From positions 3,472,001-3,536,000 of the forward strand of contig JHVA01000001.1 of assembly GCA_000688615.1 (NCBI GenBank): DNA of 64,000 nt. Direction: 5' to 3'. Positions within the stretch are counted from its first letter, which is position 1, and every line of letters begins with the position of its first letter. This DNA is from Acidobacteriaceae bacterium KBS 146 (lineage in GTDB: Bacteria; Acidobacteriota; Terriglobia; Terriglobales; Acidobacteriaceae). A model generated the notes under the pieces. That model searched no databases. It was not told the origin of the DNA and was given only the letters and a program-made list of their open reading frames with translations. This document shows positions 52,042-60,577 of this stretch, in pieces. The translations under genes were made by a program, and so were the position numbers.

Positions 52042-53286
52042 CTAATACTTGAGCTCCCCAATAAATACCATGTGCGGCCCCAGAGTCATCCCATCCAGGT
52101 GCATGGCTCCCATGCCGTTGTCCGACCGCAGCACTGTCCGCAGAAAACTCCCGCGCAGGTGCAGCTTCTGGATATCCGCCTTCAGAGAGACCGTCACTGG
52201 CTGGTCCGAAAGATTCTCAACCACCACAATTGCCGGGTTCGCGAGCGAAACCGCTGCTGGCCTGCGCACCCAGGCCAGCACGTTCTGATCGTCATGGTTC
52301 AGCACCGTGATCGCGCCCGAGATCATCGTGCGATTGCTGTGGCTCAATGCACTCAACTGGCGATACCAGCTCAGCAGCGAATCCTTACCTGCATTCTCCG
52401 CCGCCACGCTCAGCGGAGCCGGTTGTTCACCCCTCTTCTGCGGAACGGCGAAGGAGATCTCCTTCGCTGCATCGTCCAGCCCCAGCTCCTGCCCGGAGTA
52501 GAGCATCGCCCCCGCACGCGTCGTCAGCAGCAGTGTAGCCACTTCCTTGGCGATGGCAATATCCTGCGCGCCGCCGCCGTAGCGGCTCATGCTGCGCTTC
52601 AGCTTCGGCCCGTCTGAGAGCACCAGCAGAGCACTGCGGTCCGCGAACTGTTGCGATGCCTCGAGTGCCGGACGCACCAGGGACGCCACAAACTTCTCCT
52701 GCGTTCCCGCAGTGTGATCCACCAGCATCTGCGGTCCATCTCCACCTCGACTCTGCGAGCCAGCCGCATCCGCATCGCCAATCACCACACGCTGACCGCC
52801 CAGTCCACCTGCGGCTTTGCGTACAGTTGCGAGCTGTTCCGCATTGGCGCCCGGAACATAGAAGCCCGCTGCACCGTGTACCAGCCACATTCGCGTCCAC
52901 GATGAAAGGTCCTGCTGCGGGTCCAGCTCCACCAGCACTCGAATGCTCTGCTGGCTTGCGCGGCGAACGATCTCCTCAAAGTCGTCCATCGTTCCGGCGG
53001 CAGCATCGATCGGCTGCTTCGCATCGCTGGAAAGCGATGTCAAAAGCACCGCATCCACGCCGACTGAACGGATATAGTCCAGGTGTTCCGCAATGCCGCG
53101 CAGACCGCCGAAGGTGCGCGGATCGGCCTGGTAGATCACCGGGTGCTTCCACCACGGGGCAGCGTTCATGCCCGACCCGGCCCATCCGGGCCTGGCCAGC
53201 ATCTGCGCGTGCGAGCAGAACGGCACTGCGAGAAAGAGAGAGAACGCTACTACCTTGAGCCGGCGAGGAAAGATGAATTTCGGCAT
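52042..53286 (-). CDS. Secreted GH13 (alpha-amylase family) homologue lacking catalytic residues
   Basis: 414 aa from the ATG at 53286, giving a signal peptide ending near CSHAQ; a start at 53307 adds seven residues. WWKHPVIYQADPRTFGG followed by LRGIAEHLDYIRSVGVDAVLLTSL (residues 45-85) is clearly the GH13 barrel start. Then come GTMDDFEEIVRRA and a shortened middle. The usual DGFRxD with the nucleophile Asp reads AAGFYVPGA (139-147). The acid Glu position reads VVIGDADA, and the NHD motif is replaced by LSDGPK. The conserved domain-B region is missing. The C-terminal beta domain is kept (TVLNHDDQNVLAWVRR). It is probably a non-catalytic carbohydrate-binding protein. Confidence 0.7.
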   Translation of the reverse strand: MPKFIFPRRLKVVAFSLFLAVPFCSHAQMLARPGWAGSGMNAAPWWKHPVIYQADPRTFGGLRGIAEHLDYIRSVGVDAVLLTSLSSDAKQPIDAAAGTMDDFEEIVRRASQQSIRVLVELDPQQDLSSWTRMWLVHGAAGFYVPGANAEQLATVRKAAGGLGGQRVVIGDADAAGSQSRGGDGPQMLVDHTAGTQEKFVASLVRPALEASQQFADRSALLVLSDGPKLKRSMSRYGGGAQDIAIAKEVATLLLTTRAGAMLYSGQELGLDDAAKEISFAVPQKRGEQPAPLSVAAENAGKDSLLSWYRQLSALSHSNRTMISGAITVLNHDDQNVLAWVRRPAAVSLANPAIVVVENLSDQPVTVSLKADIQKLHLRGSFLRTVLRSDNGMGAMHLDGMTLGPHMVFIGELKY

Positions 53287-53415
53287 AATCGATGACGGCG
53301 GACCCATCCTGCGAGCCAGCTTCCTATCGATGCTAAATTGCCCGCTCCCTTCAGGGAACAGGCTGCGCTATACTTCGGCCCATCCTTTATCAACGACTGG
53401 AAGAAGATCCCTCAG

Positions 53416-54141
53416 ATGAGCGTCGCGGCAACCGATCAGGCACTGTATCAAATCGTCACCGAAGCCGAGCCCGACACGATCGACGGTGTTCTTGCCCGCA
53501 TGGATCGTATCGACGGCGTTCTCGAGGACAACGACGGCCTCAAATGGTTCAACCGTCTCTATCGCATGGTGACCGAAGAAGTCGATCTGCGTCCGCCAAA
53601 CAACGGATGGAAGGACATCGCCTGGCTCGATCGCCTGGATGTAGTCTTTGCCGGATTCTACTTCCGCGCAATCGCCGCGTTCCTCAATAACTCGCGCAAT
53701 GCTCCCGATGCATGGGATGCCTTGATGGAGGCCCGCTTTCGCGACGGGATCGACCGAATTCAGTTCGCGGTAGCGGGGATGAATGCGCACATCAACCATG
53801 ACCTCGCGCTTGCCCTGATCGAGACCAATCGGCAGAGCGGCATCACGCCTACCGCCGCCAGTCCGCAGTTTGCCGACTACCAGGCTGTCAACCAGCTTCT
53901 CGCCACAGTCATGCCACGCGCTCTCGATGTGCTCGCAACCGGTGTGCTCGGCCAGATCGCACAGGACACCGGGAAAGCCGGTCGCCTGCTCGCATTCTGG
54001 AACATCTGCAAAGCTCGCGACCTCGCGTGGATGTCTTCGGATCATCTGCGAAACCTTGATGGGCTTCAGCTTGACCTCGCCCTCGCGGCCCAGGATCAGA
54101 TCACCGGAGTCTTGGGCAGGGCGATTCTGCTTTGTAGATAA
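53416..54141 (+). CDS. DUF5995-family protein
   Basis: 241 aa from the ATG at 53416; an in-frame TTG at 53338 would add 26 plausible residues, so the start is uncertain. The family pattern is visible: TIDGVLARMDRIDGVLEDNDGLKWFNRLYRMVT near the N-terminus and the helical FAVAGMNAHINHDLALALIETN (His in NAHINHDL) in the middle. The protein is mostly helical, without signal peptide or membrane segments. No biochemical function is established for the family. It is divergent from the GH13-like gene. Confidence 0.72.
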   Translation: MSVAATDQALYQIVTEAEPDTIDGVLARMDRIDGVLEDNDGLKWFNRLYRMVTEEVDLRPPNNGWKDIAWLDRLDVVFAGFYFRAIAAFLNNSRNAPDAWDALMEARFRDGIDRIQFAVAGMNAHINHDLALALIETNRQSGITPTAASPQFADYQAVNQLLATVMPRALDVLATGVLGQIAQDTGKAGRLLAFWNICKARDLAWMSSDHLRNLDGLQLDLALAAQDQITGVLGRAILLCR

Positions 54142-54448
54142 GGCTTGACTAACGTGTCTGCTTTCCGTACTTATGCCTGATCAAACTTTTGAATCTGCCG
54201 GTCTGCTGCCAAGTTGATGCATGAAATGACAGAAGTCTGTCGAACGTTGCGTTAGAGAAATCTTGTCATTCGGAACTTTAAAAGGTAGGTTAAAAAAATC
54301 CACATGAAAAAGGACCCGGTATCCGTACATCCGCGACGATGTACTAAGTAGAGCCCTCCGTTCGGGAACCGTTGCGTCTGTTGCTGAGCTTCTTGCAAGT
54401 CTCAGCCATTTGTATTCCAGCTAACGTGTGTTTTAGGAGAGCCCCGTG
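54142..54448 (+). promoter_or_regulatory. 307-bp leader region of the second TonB receptor, with promoter
   Basis: TTGTCA (54263-54268) and TAGGTT (54286-54291) are 17 nt apart and form a probable sigma-70 promoter. This leaves an untranslated leader of about 150 nt before the receptor gene, ending in AGGAGA (54435-54440). Nothing coding is seen here and I did not recognise a riboswitch family. Confidence 0.5.
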
Positions 54449-57400
54449 ATGAAATTACAGAGGTATATCTATCTCTTTCTCTTAGTGTTTGTGTCTGCGA
54501 TGACACCGCTCCTCACCGCCCAGACCTTCCGCGGTGGAATCGCCGGAACCGTACAGGATGGCAGCGGTGCGGCAGTTCCAAACGCTCAGATCTCGTTGAT
54601 CGGTAACGATACCGGTTTCAAGCGCCAGATGGTCTCCACTAGTTCTGGCGATTACAGCTTTCAGGATCTCCCTCTCGGCGACTACAGCGTTGAGGTGACC
54701 GCCACTGGCTTCGCCTCTTACAAGGTGGCCCATATCGCTGTGCGTCCAGGTCAGGTCTTCGCGCTCGATATCAAGCTCGGAATCGCTTCCACCAATGAGT
54801 TGATCGAGGTCAATGCCGATGCCGTCGCTATCGACGCGCTCTCGACGACCAACAACTCGGTCGTCCCCGAGCAGGCCGTGGCCAACATTCCTCTGAATGG
54901 CCGCGACTTCACGCAGCTCATCAAGATTGTTCCCGGCTATAACGGTGCCGGTTCGATGAATGGCGCCCGCACCAACCAAAATAATTGGCAGATTGACGGC
55001 GTCGACAACAACGACATCTGGCACAACTCGCAGGGCGCCAACCAGGGCGGTGTCTCCGGTATTGCCGGTGTGACCCTTCCCGTTGAGGCAATCGATCAGT
55101 TCTCTGTGCAGTCTCAGGGCAACGCCGAGGTCGGCCGCAACGGCGGCGGTCTCGTGAACATGGTTGTCAAGAGTGGAACCAACAACTTCCACGGCAGCGC
55201 CTACTACTTCTTCCGTAATGAGTTCTTCGCGTCGAAGAGTGCTTTCCTTGCTCCGACGGCCCGCACGCCAAAGATTCGCAACAATCAGTGGGGTGGGTCG
55301 CTCGGTGGACCCATCAAGCGCGACAAGCTCTTCTTCTTCGTAAACTACGAGCGCCAAAAGTACATCATCGGAGCGCAGTCGGCAGCGACCGAGCCCACGG
55401 ATCAGTGGGTCAACAAAGCCAAGGCTCTGTTGGCGGCGCATAATGTTCCTGTCAGCCCGACCTCAACCAATCTGCTCACGGCTCTATGGCCCCAGGGCAA
55501 CAAGCCCGGCGCCGCTTCCACCAATAACTTCACGGACGCGCGCCCGCAGAGCGGTTACAGCGACAACATGGTCGGCAAGATCGACTGGAACATCAACTCC
55601 AAGCAGACGCTCTCCGTGCGTGCTTTCATCGGCTCCGGACGTCAGCTCGGCAACGCCGGGGTCAACATCTGGGAGTATTACCAGGTTGCTCCCGATCATG
55701 TTCACAACTACGCGGTCACGCACAACTGGATGATCAATAATCATCTGTCGAACCAGGTCCTGTTCGGTGTCAACTACTTCGGCCAGACCTTTAACGACAA
55801 TGTTCATAACCAGAATATTCCGGCACTCGGTCTCAATACGGGCGTAACCGATCCCACACTCTTCGGCGCGCCTACTATCACGATCAATCCGTTCGACCAG
55901 GTTGGCGTAACGCCTCCCCTTGGCCGTCAGGATTACACCGGTCACGCCACCGACACCGCGACCTATGTTGTCGGCAAGCATCAGTTCCGTTTCGGCGGCG
56001 AATTCCGCCGCAACTACATGAACCTGCTTTACCAGCGCAACGTTCGTGGCAACTTCACCTACAACGGTCAGGCCTCAGGTACGATTTTGCCTGCGACCGG
56101 TGCAGGCCCCACATCCTACGCCAACGATGCTTCGCAGGATGCGAGCGCGTCGGATCTTTCAGTACGTACACTTGCCGACTTCCTCGCTGGTTATGCGGCG
56201 TCGGGAAGCATTGTTCGCGGCCAGCTGCAGCGTGACGTCTGGGTCAATCAGTGGGATGTCTTCGCACAAGACCAGTACCAGGTAACTCCCAGCCTCACTC
56301 TCAACTATGGCATCCGTTGGGACTATTCCGGTCCTGCTTACACGACGAACGGAACGTTCTCGAACTTCGATCCTAATTCCGCAACCGGATACGCAATCGT
56401 CGGACAGAACGTCGATACGCTCTATCCTCGCCGCTATACCAACTTCTCGCCCCGCTTTGGCTTCAGCGAAAAGGTCACCGACAAGTTCGTGGTTCGTGGA
56501 ACCTATGGTCTGTTCTTCGATCTTCCGAACCTGAACGGCTTCTTTGATAACCGTCCCGGAAACGGAGCCTCAGTAGGTGTCCAGGCCAACAATGCTGGCC
56601 CCAGCCCGGTCTTCACCGTATCGAAGTCCGCACCGTTCGCAATCGCTACCGGCGTCGATCCACTTCCATCGTCTCCGGCAGCAGGTGCGACCTTCGGCGT
56701 CTCGACCGTCTCGCCTGACTTCAAGAATGCGTACCTGCAGAACTTCAATATCAACACGGAGTATCAGGTAAGCCGCAATACCATCGTGCAGGTCGGATAC
56801 GTCGGCTCGGTCTCGCGTCACCTCTTCAACCTGCGCGACATCAATCAGGCCGCTCCGAATACGACCAAGTCGACCATCCAGAGCAGCCGCCCCTACTATG
56901 CGAAGTTCCCGACGTTCGCCGCGATCAATCAATACGAGTCGAGCGCCGGATCGAACTATAACTCGCTTCAGGCCATGGTTCGTACCAGCGGCTTCCACGG
57001 CTTGACCGCACAGGCTTCTTACACCTACGGTCATGCTTTGGATAATGTCTCGGGAACGCGCGGTTTTGCACCACAGGACTCGCGCAATCTTGCCGGTGAG
57101 TATGGAAACGCGGACTTCGATACACGCCACACGTTCAACGGCTATATCGTGTACGAGGTGCCGAGCTTCAGCAACAGCTTCAAGCCGCTCACCCAGGGGT
57201 GGGAGGTCAATAGCTTTATGACCTTCTACACGGGCAAGCCGGTCAACCCGAAGACCAGTGCGAACAACAGTGGCGTCGGTGAGTTCCAGGATCGCGTGAC
57301 CAAGGTCGGCAATCCGAACTCCGTCAGTCGTTCCTTCACGCGCAACTCCAGCGGTACGGGCTTCGTCCAGTGGTTCACACCCACGGCCTACGCTGTTCCC

Positions 57401-57691
57401 ACCGCCGGAACCTTCAGCTCCACGCAGCGGAACTCGGTCTACGGACCGGGATTCGCCACCGTGGATGCTTCGCTGGTCAAGAACACGACGCTGCACGAGA
57501 ACGTCAAGCTTCAGCTTCGCGCGGAGATGTTCAACATCTTCAACCGTCTGAACCTGGCGCCTCCCAGCGGCAGCTTCACCTCGTCTAACTTCGGCCGTTC
57601 CACCACGACTGTCGGCGACAACAATGGTGCCCCCGGCATCGGTTCGGGTGAGCCCTTCAACGTGCAGTTCGCGGGCAAGATCATCTTCTAG
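54449..57691 (+). CDS. TonB-dependent receptor (Oar-like) with N-terminal carboxypeptidase-regulatory-like domain
   Basis: 1080 aa from the ATG at 54449, eight nt after AGGAGA; a GTG at 54446 precedes it. Signal peptide about residues 1-25. Residues 29-115 are the CarboxypepD_reg-like domain (GGIAGTVQDGSGAAVPNAQISL). The plug carries IPLNGRDFTQLIKIVPGYNGAG and GNAEVGRNGGGLVNMVVKSGTNNFHG. The rest is a beta barrel with a final Phe, as in outer-membrane proteins. Overall architecture is the same as the receptor at 22969, but the two diverge widely. It is monocistronic, with its own promoter and a very strong terminator. The substrate is unknown; the next gene encodes a secreted peptidase, so a peptide is possible. 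Confidence 0.92.
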   Translation: MKLQRYIYLFLLVFVSAMTPLLTAQTFRGGIAGTVQDGSGAAVPNAQISLIGNDTGFKRQMVSTSSGDYSFQDLPLGDYSVEVTATGFASYKVAHIAVRPGQVFALDIKLGIASTNELIEVNADAVAIDALSTTNNSVVPEQAVANIPLNGRDFTQLIKIVPGYNGAGSMNGARTNQNNWQIDGVDNNDIWHNSQGANQGGVSGIAGVTLPVEAIDQFSVQSQGNAEVGRNGGGLVNMVVKSGTNNFHGSAYYFFRNEFFASKSAFLAPTARTPKIRNNQWGGSLGGPIKRDKLFFFVNYERQKYIIGAQSAATEPTDQWVNKAKALLAAHNVPVSPTSTNLLTALWPQGNKPGAASTNNFTDARPQSGYSDNMVGKIDWNINSKQTLSVRAFIGSGRQLGNAGVNIWEYYQVAPDHVHNYAVTHNWMINNHLSNQVLFGVNYFGQTFNDNVHNQNIPALGLNTGVTDPTLFGAPTITINPFDQVGVTPPLGRQDYTGHATDTATYVVGKHQFRFGGEFRRNYMNLLYQRNVRGNFTYNGQASGTILPATGAGPTSYANDASQDASASDLSVRTLADFLAGYAASGSIVRGQLQRDVWVNQWDVFAQDQYQVTPSLTLNYGIRWDYSGPAYTTNGTFSNFDPNSATGYAIVGQNVDTLYPRRYTNFSPRFGFSEKVTDKFVVRGTYGLFFDLPNLNGFFDNRPGNGASVGVQANNAGPSPVFTVSKSAPFAIATGVDPLPSSPAAGATFGVSTVSPDFKNAYLQNFNINTEYQVSRNTIVQVGYVGSVSRHLFNLRDINQAAPNTTKSTIQSSRPYYAKFPTFAAINQYESSAGSNYNSLQAMVRTSGFHGLTAQASYTYGHALDNVSGTRGFAPQDSRNLAGEYGNADFDTRHTFNGYIVYEVPSFSNSFKPLTQGWEVNSFMTFYTGKPVNPKTSANNSGVGEFQDRVTKVGNPNSVSRSFTRNSSGTGFVQWFTPTAYAVPTAGTFSSTQRNSVYGPGFATVDASLVKNTTLHENVKLQLRAEMFNIFNRLNLAPPSGSFTSSNFGRSTTTVGDNNGAPGIGSGEPFNVQFAGKIIF

Positions 57692-57711
57692 CCTTTACGA
57701 ACCGCTGCTCT

Positions 57712-57752
57712 GTACAGGCTGGAGACGTCCATCGTCTTCAGCCTGTACTTTT
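57712..57752 (+). terminator. Strong Rho-independent terminator after the TonB receptor
   Basis: GTACAGGCTGGAGACG (57712-57727) pairs with CGTCTTCAGCCTGTAC (57733-57748) over 16 bp with one G-T pair and a 5-nt loop, followed by TTTT. Confidence 0.9.
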
Positions 57753-57797
57753 GCTTGACTTCTCATTCAGGGTTTCGATCGATAGGAGAGTTTTAAG

Positions 57798-59339
57798 ATG
57801 AAGCGTTTTGCTGCACTCATGATCTCTGCTGCGCTGCTGCTGGCCCACACGGGGCTTGCCCAGATGGGAGCGCCCGGCGAACGCCCTGCTGTGCTGTCCG
57901 CTGTGCCTGGCCCTCTGGCGGCGAAGTACAAAGCCGACGCAGATAAGATTCTTCAGGCTGCCATGGTCGATGACGAAGGCTATGCCCACCTTGCGTATCT
58001 CACCGACCACATTGGTAAGCGCCTTAGCGGCAGCCCGCAGCTGAACACCGCTGTCGAATGGGGAGCCGAACTGATGCGCAAGGCTGGCCTCCAGAACGTA
58101 CAGATCCAACCGGTCATGGTGCCCCATTGGGTTCGTGGAAACGAATCCGCAACTATTACCTACAAAGGTGAAGCCGGAACCATCACAAAGCCCGTTCACA
58201 TGCTCGGACTTGGGATGAGCGTGGGCACGCCCAAGGGCGGCATCACAGCCCCCGTGGTCTTTGTGCATGACTTTGCTGAGTTCGACAAGCTGCCCGACTC
58301 AGAGATCAAAGGCAAGATCGTCGTCTTCAATCCCGGGTGGCATGGCTACGGAATCGGATCGATGTATCGCACTGGCAGCCAGGGACGCGCAGCAGCCAAG
58401 GGAGCCGCAGCCGTCCTCGTGCGATCAGCCACGGGCCTCGTCATGCAGATACCCCATACCGGAACGCTGCGTTACGACGAAAAGCAAACCAAGATTCCTT
58501 CCGCAGCCATTACCGTGGAAGACGCTCTATTGATAGAGCGCCTCGCCAAAGAGGGTCCGGTGCAGGTTCACCTTGAGATGGACGCTCACATGGAGCCGGA
58601 TGTGAAAGCCGGAAACGTCATCGGTGAGATCGTCGGCTCCGAGCATCCCGAACAGGTCGTGGTGCTTGGCGGTCATATTGACTCCTGGGATGTAGGGCAA
58701 GGTGCACAGGACGATGGCTCCGGCATCATGGCCACCTTCGAGGCCGTTTCGCTGATCCATCAACTCGGCCTCAAGCCGAAGCGCACGATCCGGATCGTCT
58801 TCTGGGTCAACGAAGAGAACGGTGGGGCCGGCGGTCGCGCCTATCGGCAGTGGATCGGCGACAAGATCGGCGACCAGGTTGCAGCCATCGAGATGGATGG
58901 AGGCGCCGAGAAGCCTCTCGGCATTGGTTATGGTGGCTTTGGAAGAGCTCGTCGACCAGCTCCGCCGGCACCGGGAGCTGCAACGCCGTCATCCGCGGCT
59001 CCTGCCTTCGATGAGAGCTCGCTCGATCCCGAAGACAAGCAGTCGTTCGACAGCCTGCGCGATATCGTCTCGCTGCTCGGTTCCATCGGAACGGATACCG
59101 TGTCGCCTGGGGGCGGAGGCTCCGACATCGGTCCCATCGTGGCCGATGGCGTTCCCGCTCTCAGCCCGCGCACTGAAGGGGATCACTACTTCGACTGGCA
59201 TCATACGGAGGCCGACACGCTCGATAAGGTCGATCCCGACTCCTTCAAGCGCAACACCGCCATGCTCTCCGTCGTTGCCTACGTCCTCGCCGATATGGAT
59301 GGAAGACTTACCGGCCACAAAGGCGCTGCCCACGAATAA
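57798..59339 (+). CDS. Secreted M28 metallopeptidase with PA domain (PGCP-like)
   Basis: 513 aa with a TAGGAGAG site before the ATG and a signal peptide ending near GLAQ. A protease-associated insert covers about residues 130-265. The M28 co-catalytic zinc site follows: His and Asp in LGGHIDSWD, bridging Asp in AQDDGSG, Glu-Glu in WVNEENGG, Asp in EMDGGAEK, and the last His in FDWHHTEADT. The closest named type is plasma glutamate carboxypeptidase-like aminopeptidases. A Pro/Ala-rich insert (RRPAPPAPGAATPSSAAP, about residues 394-412) interrupts the catalytic domain. It likely degrades peptides outside the cell and may supply the receptor upstream, though a terminator separates them. Confidence 0.9.
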   Translation: MKRFAALMISAALLLAHTGLAQMGAPGERPAVLSAVPGPLAAKYKADADKILQAAMVDDEGYAHLAYLTDHIGKRLSGSPQLNTAVEWGAELMRKAGLQNVQIQPVMVPHWVRGNESATITYKGEAGTITKPVHMLGLGMSVGTPKGGITAPVVFVHDFAEFDKLPDSEIKGKIVVFNPGWHGYGIGSMYRTGSQGRAAAKGAAAVLVRSATGLVMQIPHTGTLRYDEKQTKIPSAAITVEDALLIERLAKEGPVQVHLEMDAHMEPDVKAGNVIGEIVGSEHPEQVVVLGGHIDSWDVGQGAQDDGSGIMATFEAVSLIHQLGLKPKRTIRIVFWVNEENGGAGGRAYRQWIGDKIGDQVAAIEMDGGAEKPLGIGYGGFGRARRPAPPAPGAATPSSAAPAFDESSLDPEDKQSFDSLRDIVSLLGSIGTDTVSPGGGGSDIGPIVADGVPALSPRTEGDHYFDWHHTEADTLDKVDPDSFKRNTAMLSVVAYVLADMDGRLTGHKGAAHE

Positions 59340-59361
59340 ACATCCGTGAAGTACTGGAATG

Positions 59362-59400
59362 AAAGCGGCTACCCAGAGACGGGTTAGCCGCTTTTGCTTT
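59362..59400 (+). terminator. Rho-independent terminator after the M28 peptidase
   Basis: AAAGCGGCTA (59362-59371) pairs with TAGCCGCTTT (59385-59394), with further pairing inside, and is followed by a T-rich stretch. Confidence 0.85.
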
Positions 59401-59453
59401 AACTGCTCTCGGCAATCTCGAAATTAGCTCCTGTCGAACTTTGTTTTTGTGCC

Positions 59454-60563
59454 GTGACTCGATTCGAGTACAGTGTTGCTGTCTTCCTATCCCCGCACTG
59501 GAGCCTCGGCGTGATCACGACCATCGTCGGCTTTGCCATCAGCATGGCGTTCCTCTTTCTGATGTTGAGCGCGGCATGCTCCGCAATCCAGGAGATCGTC
59601 GCGAACCTGCTGCGATGGCGAGCCTCTACTCTCGAGCGTGGTCTGGCAGGCCTTCTGATGAGCTCCGACTTTAAAGAAGCTGTCTACAACCAGCCATTGA
59701 TTCAGGGCCTCTGCAGCCCCGGACCCAGTGGAGAGTTCGGTCGCCGTCCCTCCTACATTCCCGCCACCACACTCGCGCTCGCAATTCTCCAGGCAGCGCA
59801 GGATCAGGGAATGAGTTTTGACGGTTCACCGCAGCCACAGACCGGTTCGCCCTTGCCGGTACCGCAGACAAGCAAATTCGAGAAGACCGAAAAACTTCTT
59901 GCCTCTCTTCTGCGCGACTGCAAAACCCCCACCGAGCAAAGGGTACGTCTGGAACGATGGTTCAACGAGTCAATGGAGCGTGTCTCCGGCTGGTACAAAC
60001 GAAAGTCTCATGCGTGGATCTGGATCTTCGGAGGCATTCTCTGTCTTCTTCTGAATGCGGATGCCATTACCCTCAGCAAGCGCTTCTGGAACGATCAGAC
60101 ACTCCGCGACGCCGTAACGGCCGAGGCTACGGAATACGTCAAGTCGAACCCCGCCAATCAGGTTGCCGTGGACGATCAGGCAAAGCTCGACGAATCGCTC
60201 CATCGCCTCAACCTGCTGCGCGAACGTCTGCCGGGGGTTCCTCTGGGGTGGTGCTTCGTCGATCCAAAGGCTTCCCCGAAGCCCGGCGAGAAGACTGCGA
60301 TCGAGGCCGATGGTTTCAGGGCGAGTTGCTGGCCCGATCTGATCCATCCCGGCACTTCTGTAACTCACGTCTCTCTCGCCAGCACTGACCCTCGCCTGGT
60401 CGATCGTGGAGAGTGGAGCTGGTGGTTGTGGAAGATCATCGGGCTTGCGGCAACGGTGCTTGCCATCTCGCAGGGCGCACCGTTCTGGTTTGATCTGCTG
60501 CAAAAGGCAGTCAATCTCCGTCTCGCCGGAACCCCGCCTTCGAATACCACACCGCAGAAGTAA
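59454..60563 (+). CDS. Membrane protein of unknown function
   Basis: 369 aa from a GTG at 59454; GTG at 59511 and ATG at 59544 are later alternatives, so the start is uncertain. One N-terminal membrane segment (VITTIVGFAISMAFLFLMLSAACSA) is followed by an amphipathic IQEIVANLLRWRASTLERGLAGLL. The middle soluble part has a Pro/Gln-rich linker (residues 120-140). Two more hydrophobic segments are WIWIFGGILCLLLNADAI (about 190-210) and WLWKIIGLAATVLAISQGAPFWFDLL (about 325-350). I do not recognise a domain. The arrangement suggests an inner-membrane protein with a cytoplasmic loop and a second extracytoplasmic loop carrying two cysteines. Confidence 0.7.
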   Translation: MTRFEYSVAVFLSPHWSLGVITTIVGFAISMAFLFLMLSAACSAIQEIVANLLRWRASTLERGLAGLLMSSDFKEAVYNQPLIQGLCSPGPSGEFGRRPSYIPATTLALAILQAAQDQGMSFDGSPQPQTGSPLPVPQTSKFEKTEKLLASLLRDCKTPTEQRVRLERWFNESMERVSGWYKRKSHAWIWIFGGILCLLLNADAITLSKRFWNDQTLRDAVTAEATEYVKSNPANQVAVDDQAKLDESLHRLNLLRERLPGVPLGWCFVDPKASPKPGEKTAIEADGFRASCWPDLIHPGTSVTHVSLASTDPRLVDRGEWSWWLWKIIGLAATVLAISQGAPFWFDLLQKAVNLRLAGTPPSNTTPQK

Positions 60564-60577
60564 ACCACCACTCTGTC

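Noticed and set aside
54482..55441. 319-codon minus-strand frame inside the second TonB receptor
   Set aside because: Antisense to conserved plug motifs; the translation is repetitive Val/Gly/Asp/Leu without domain features.
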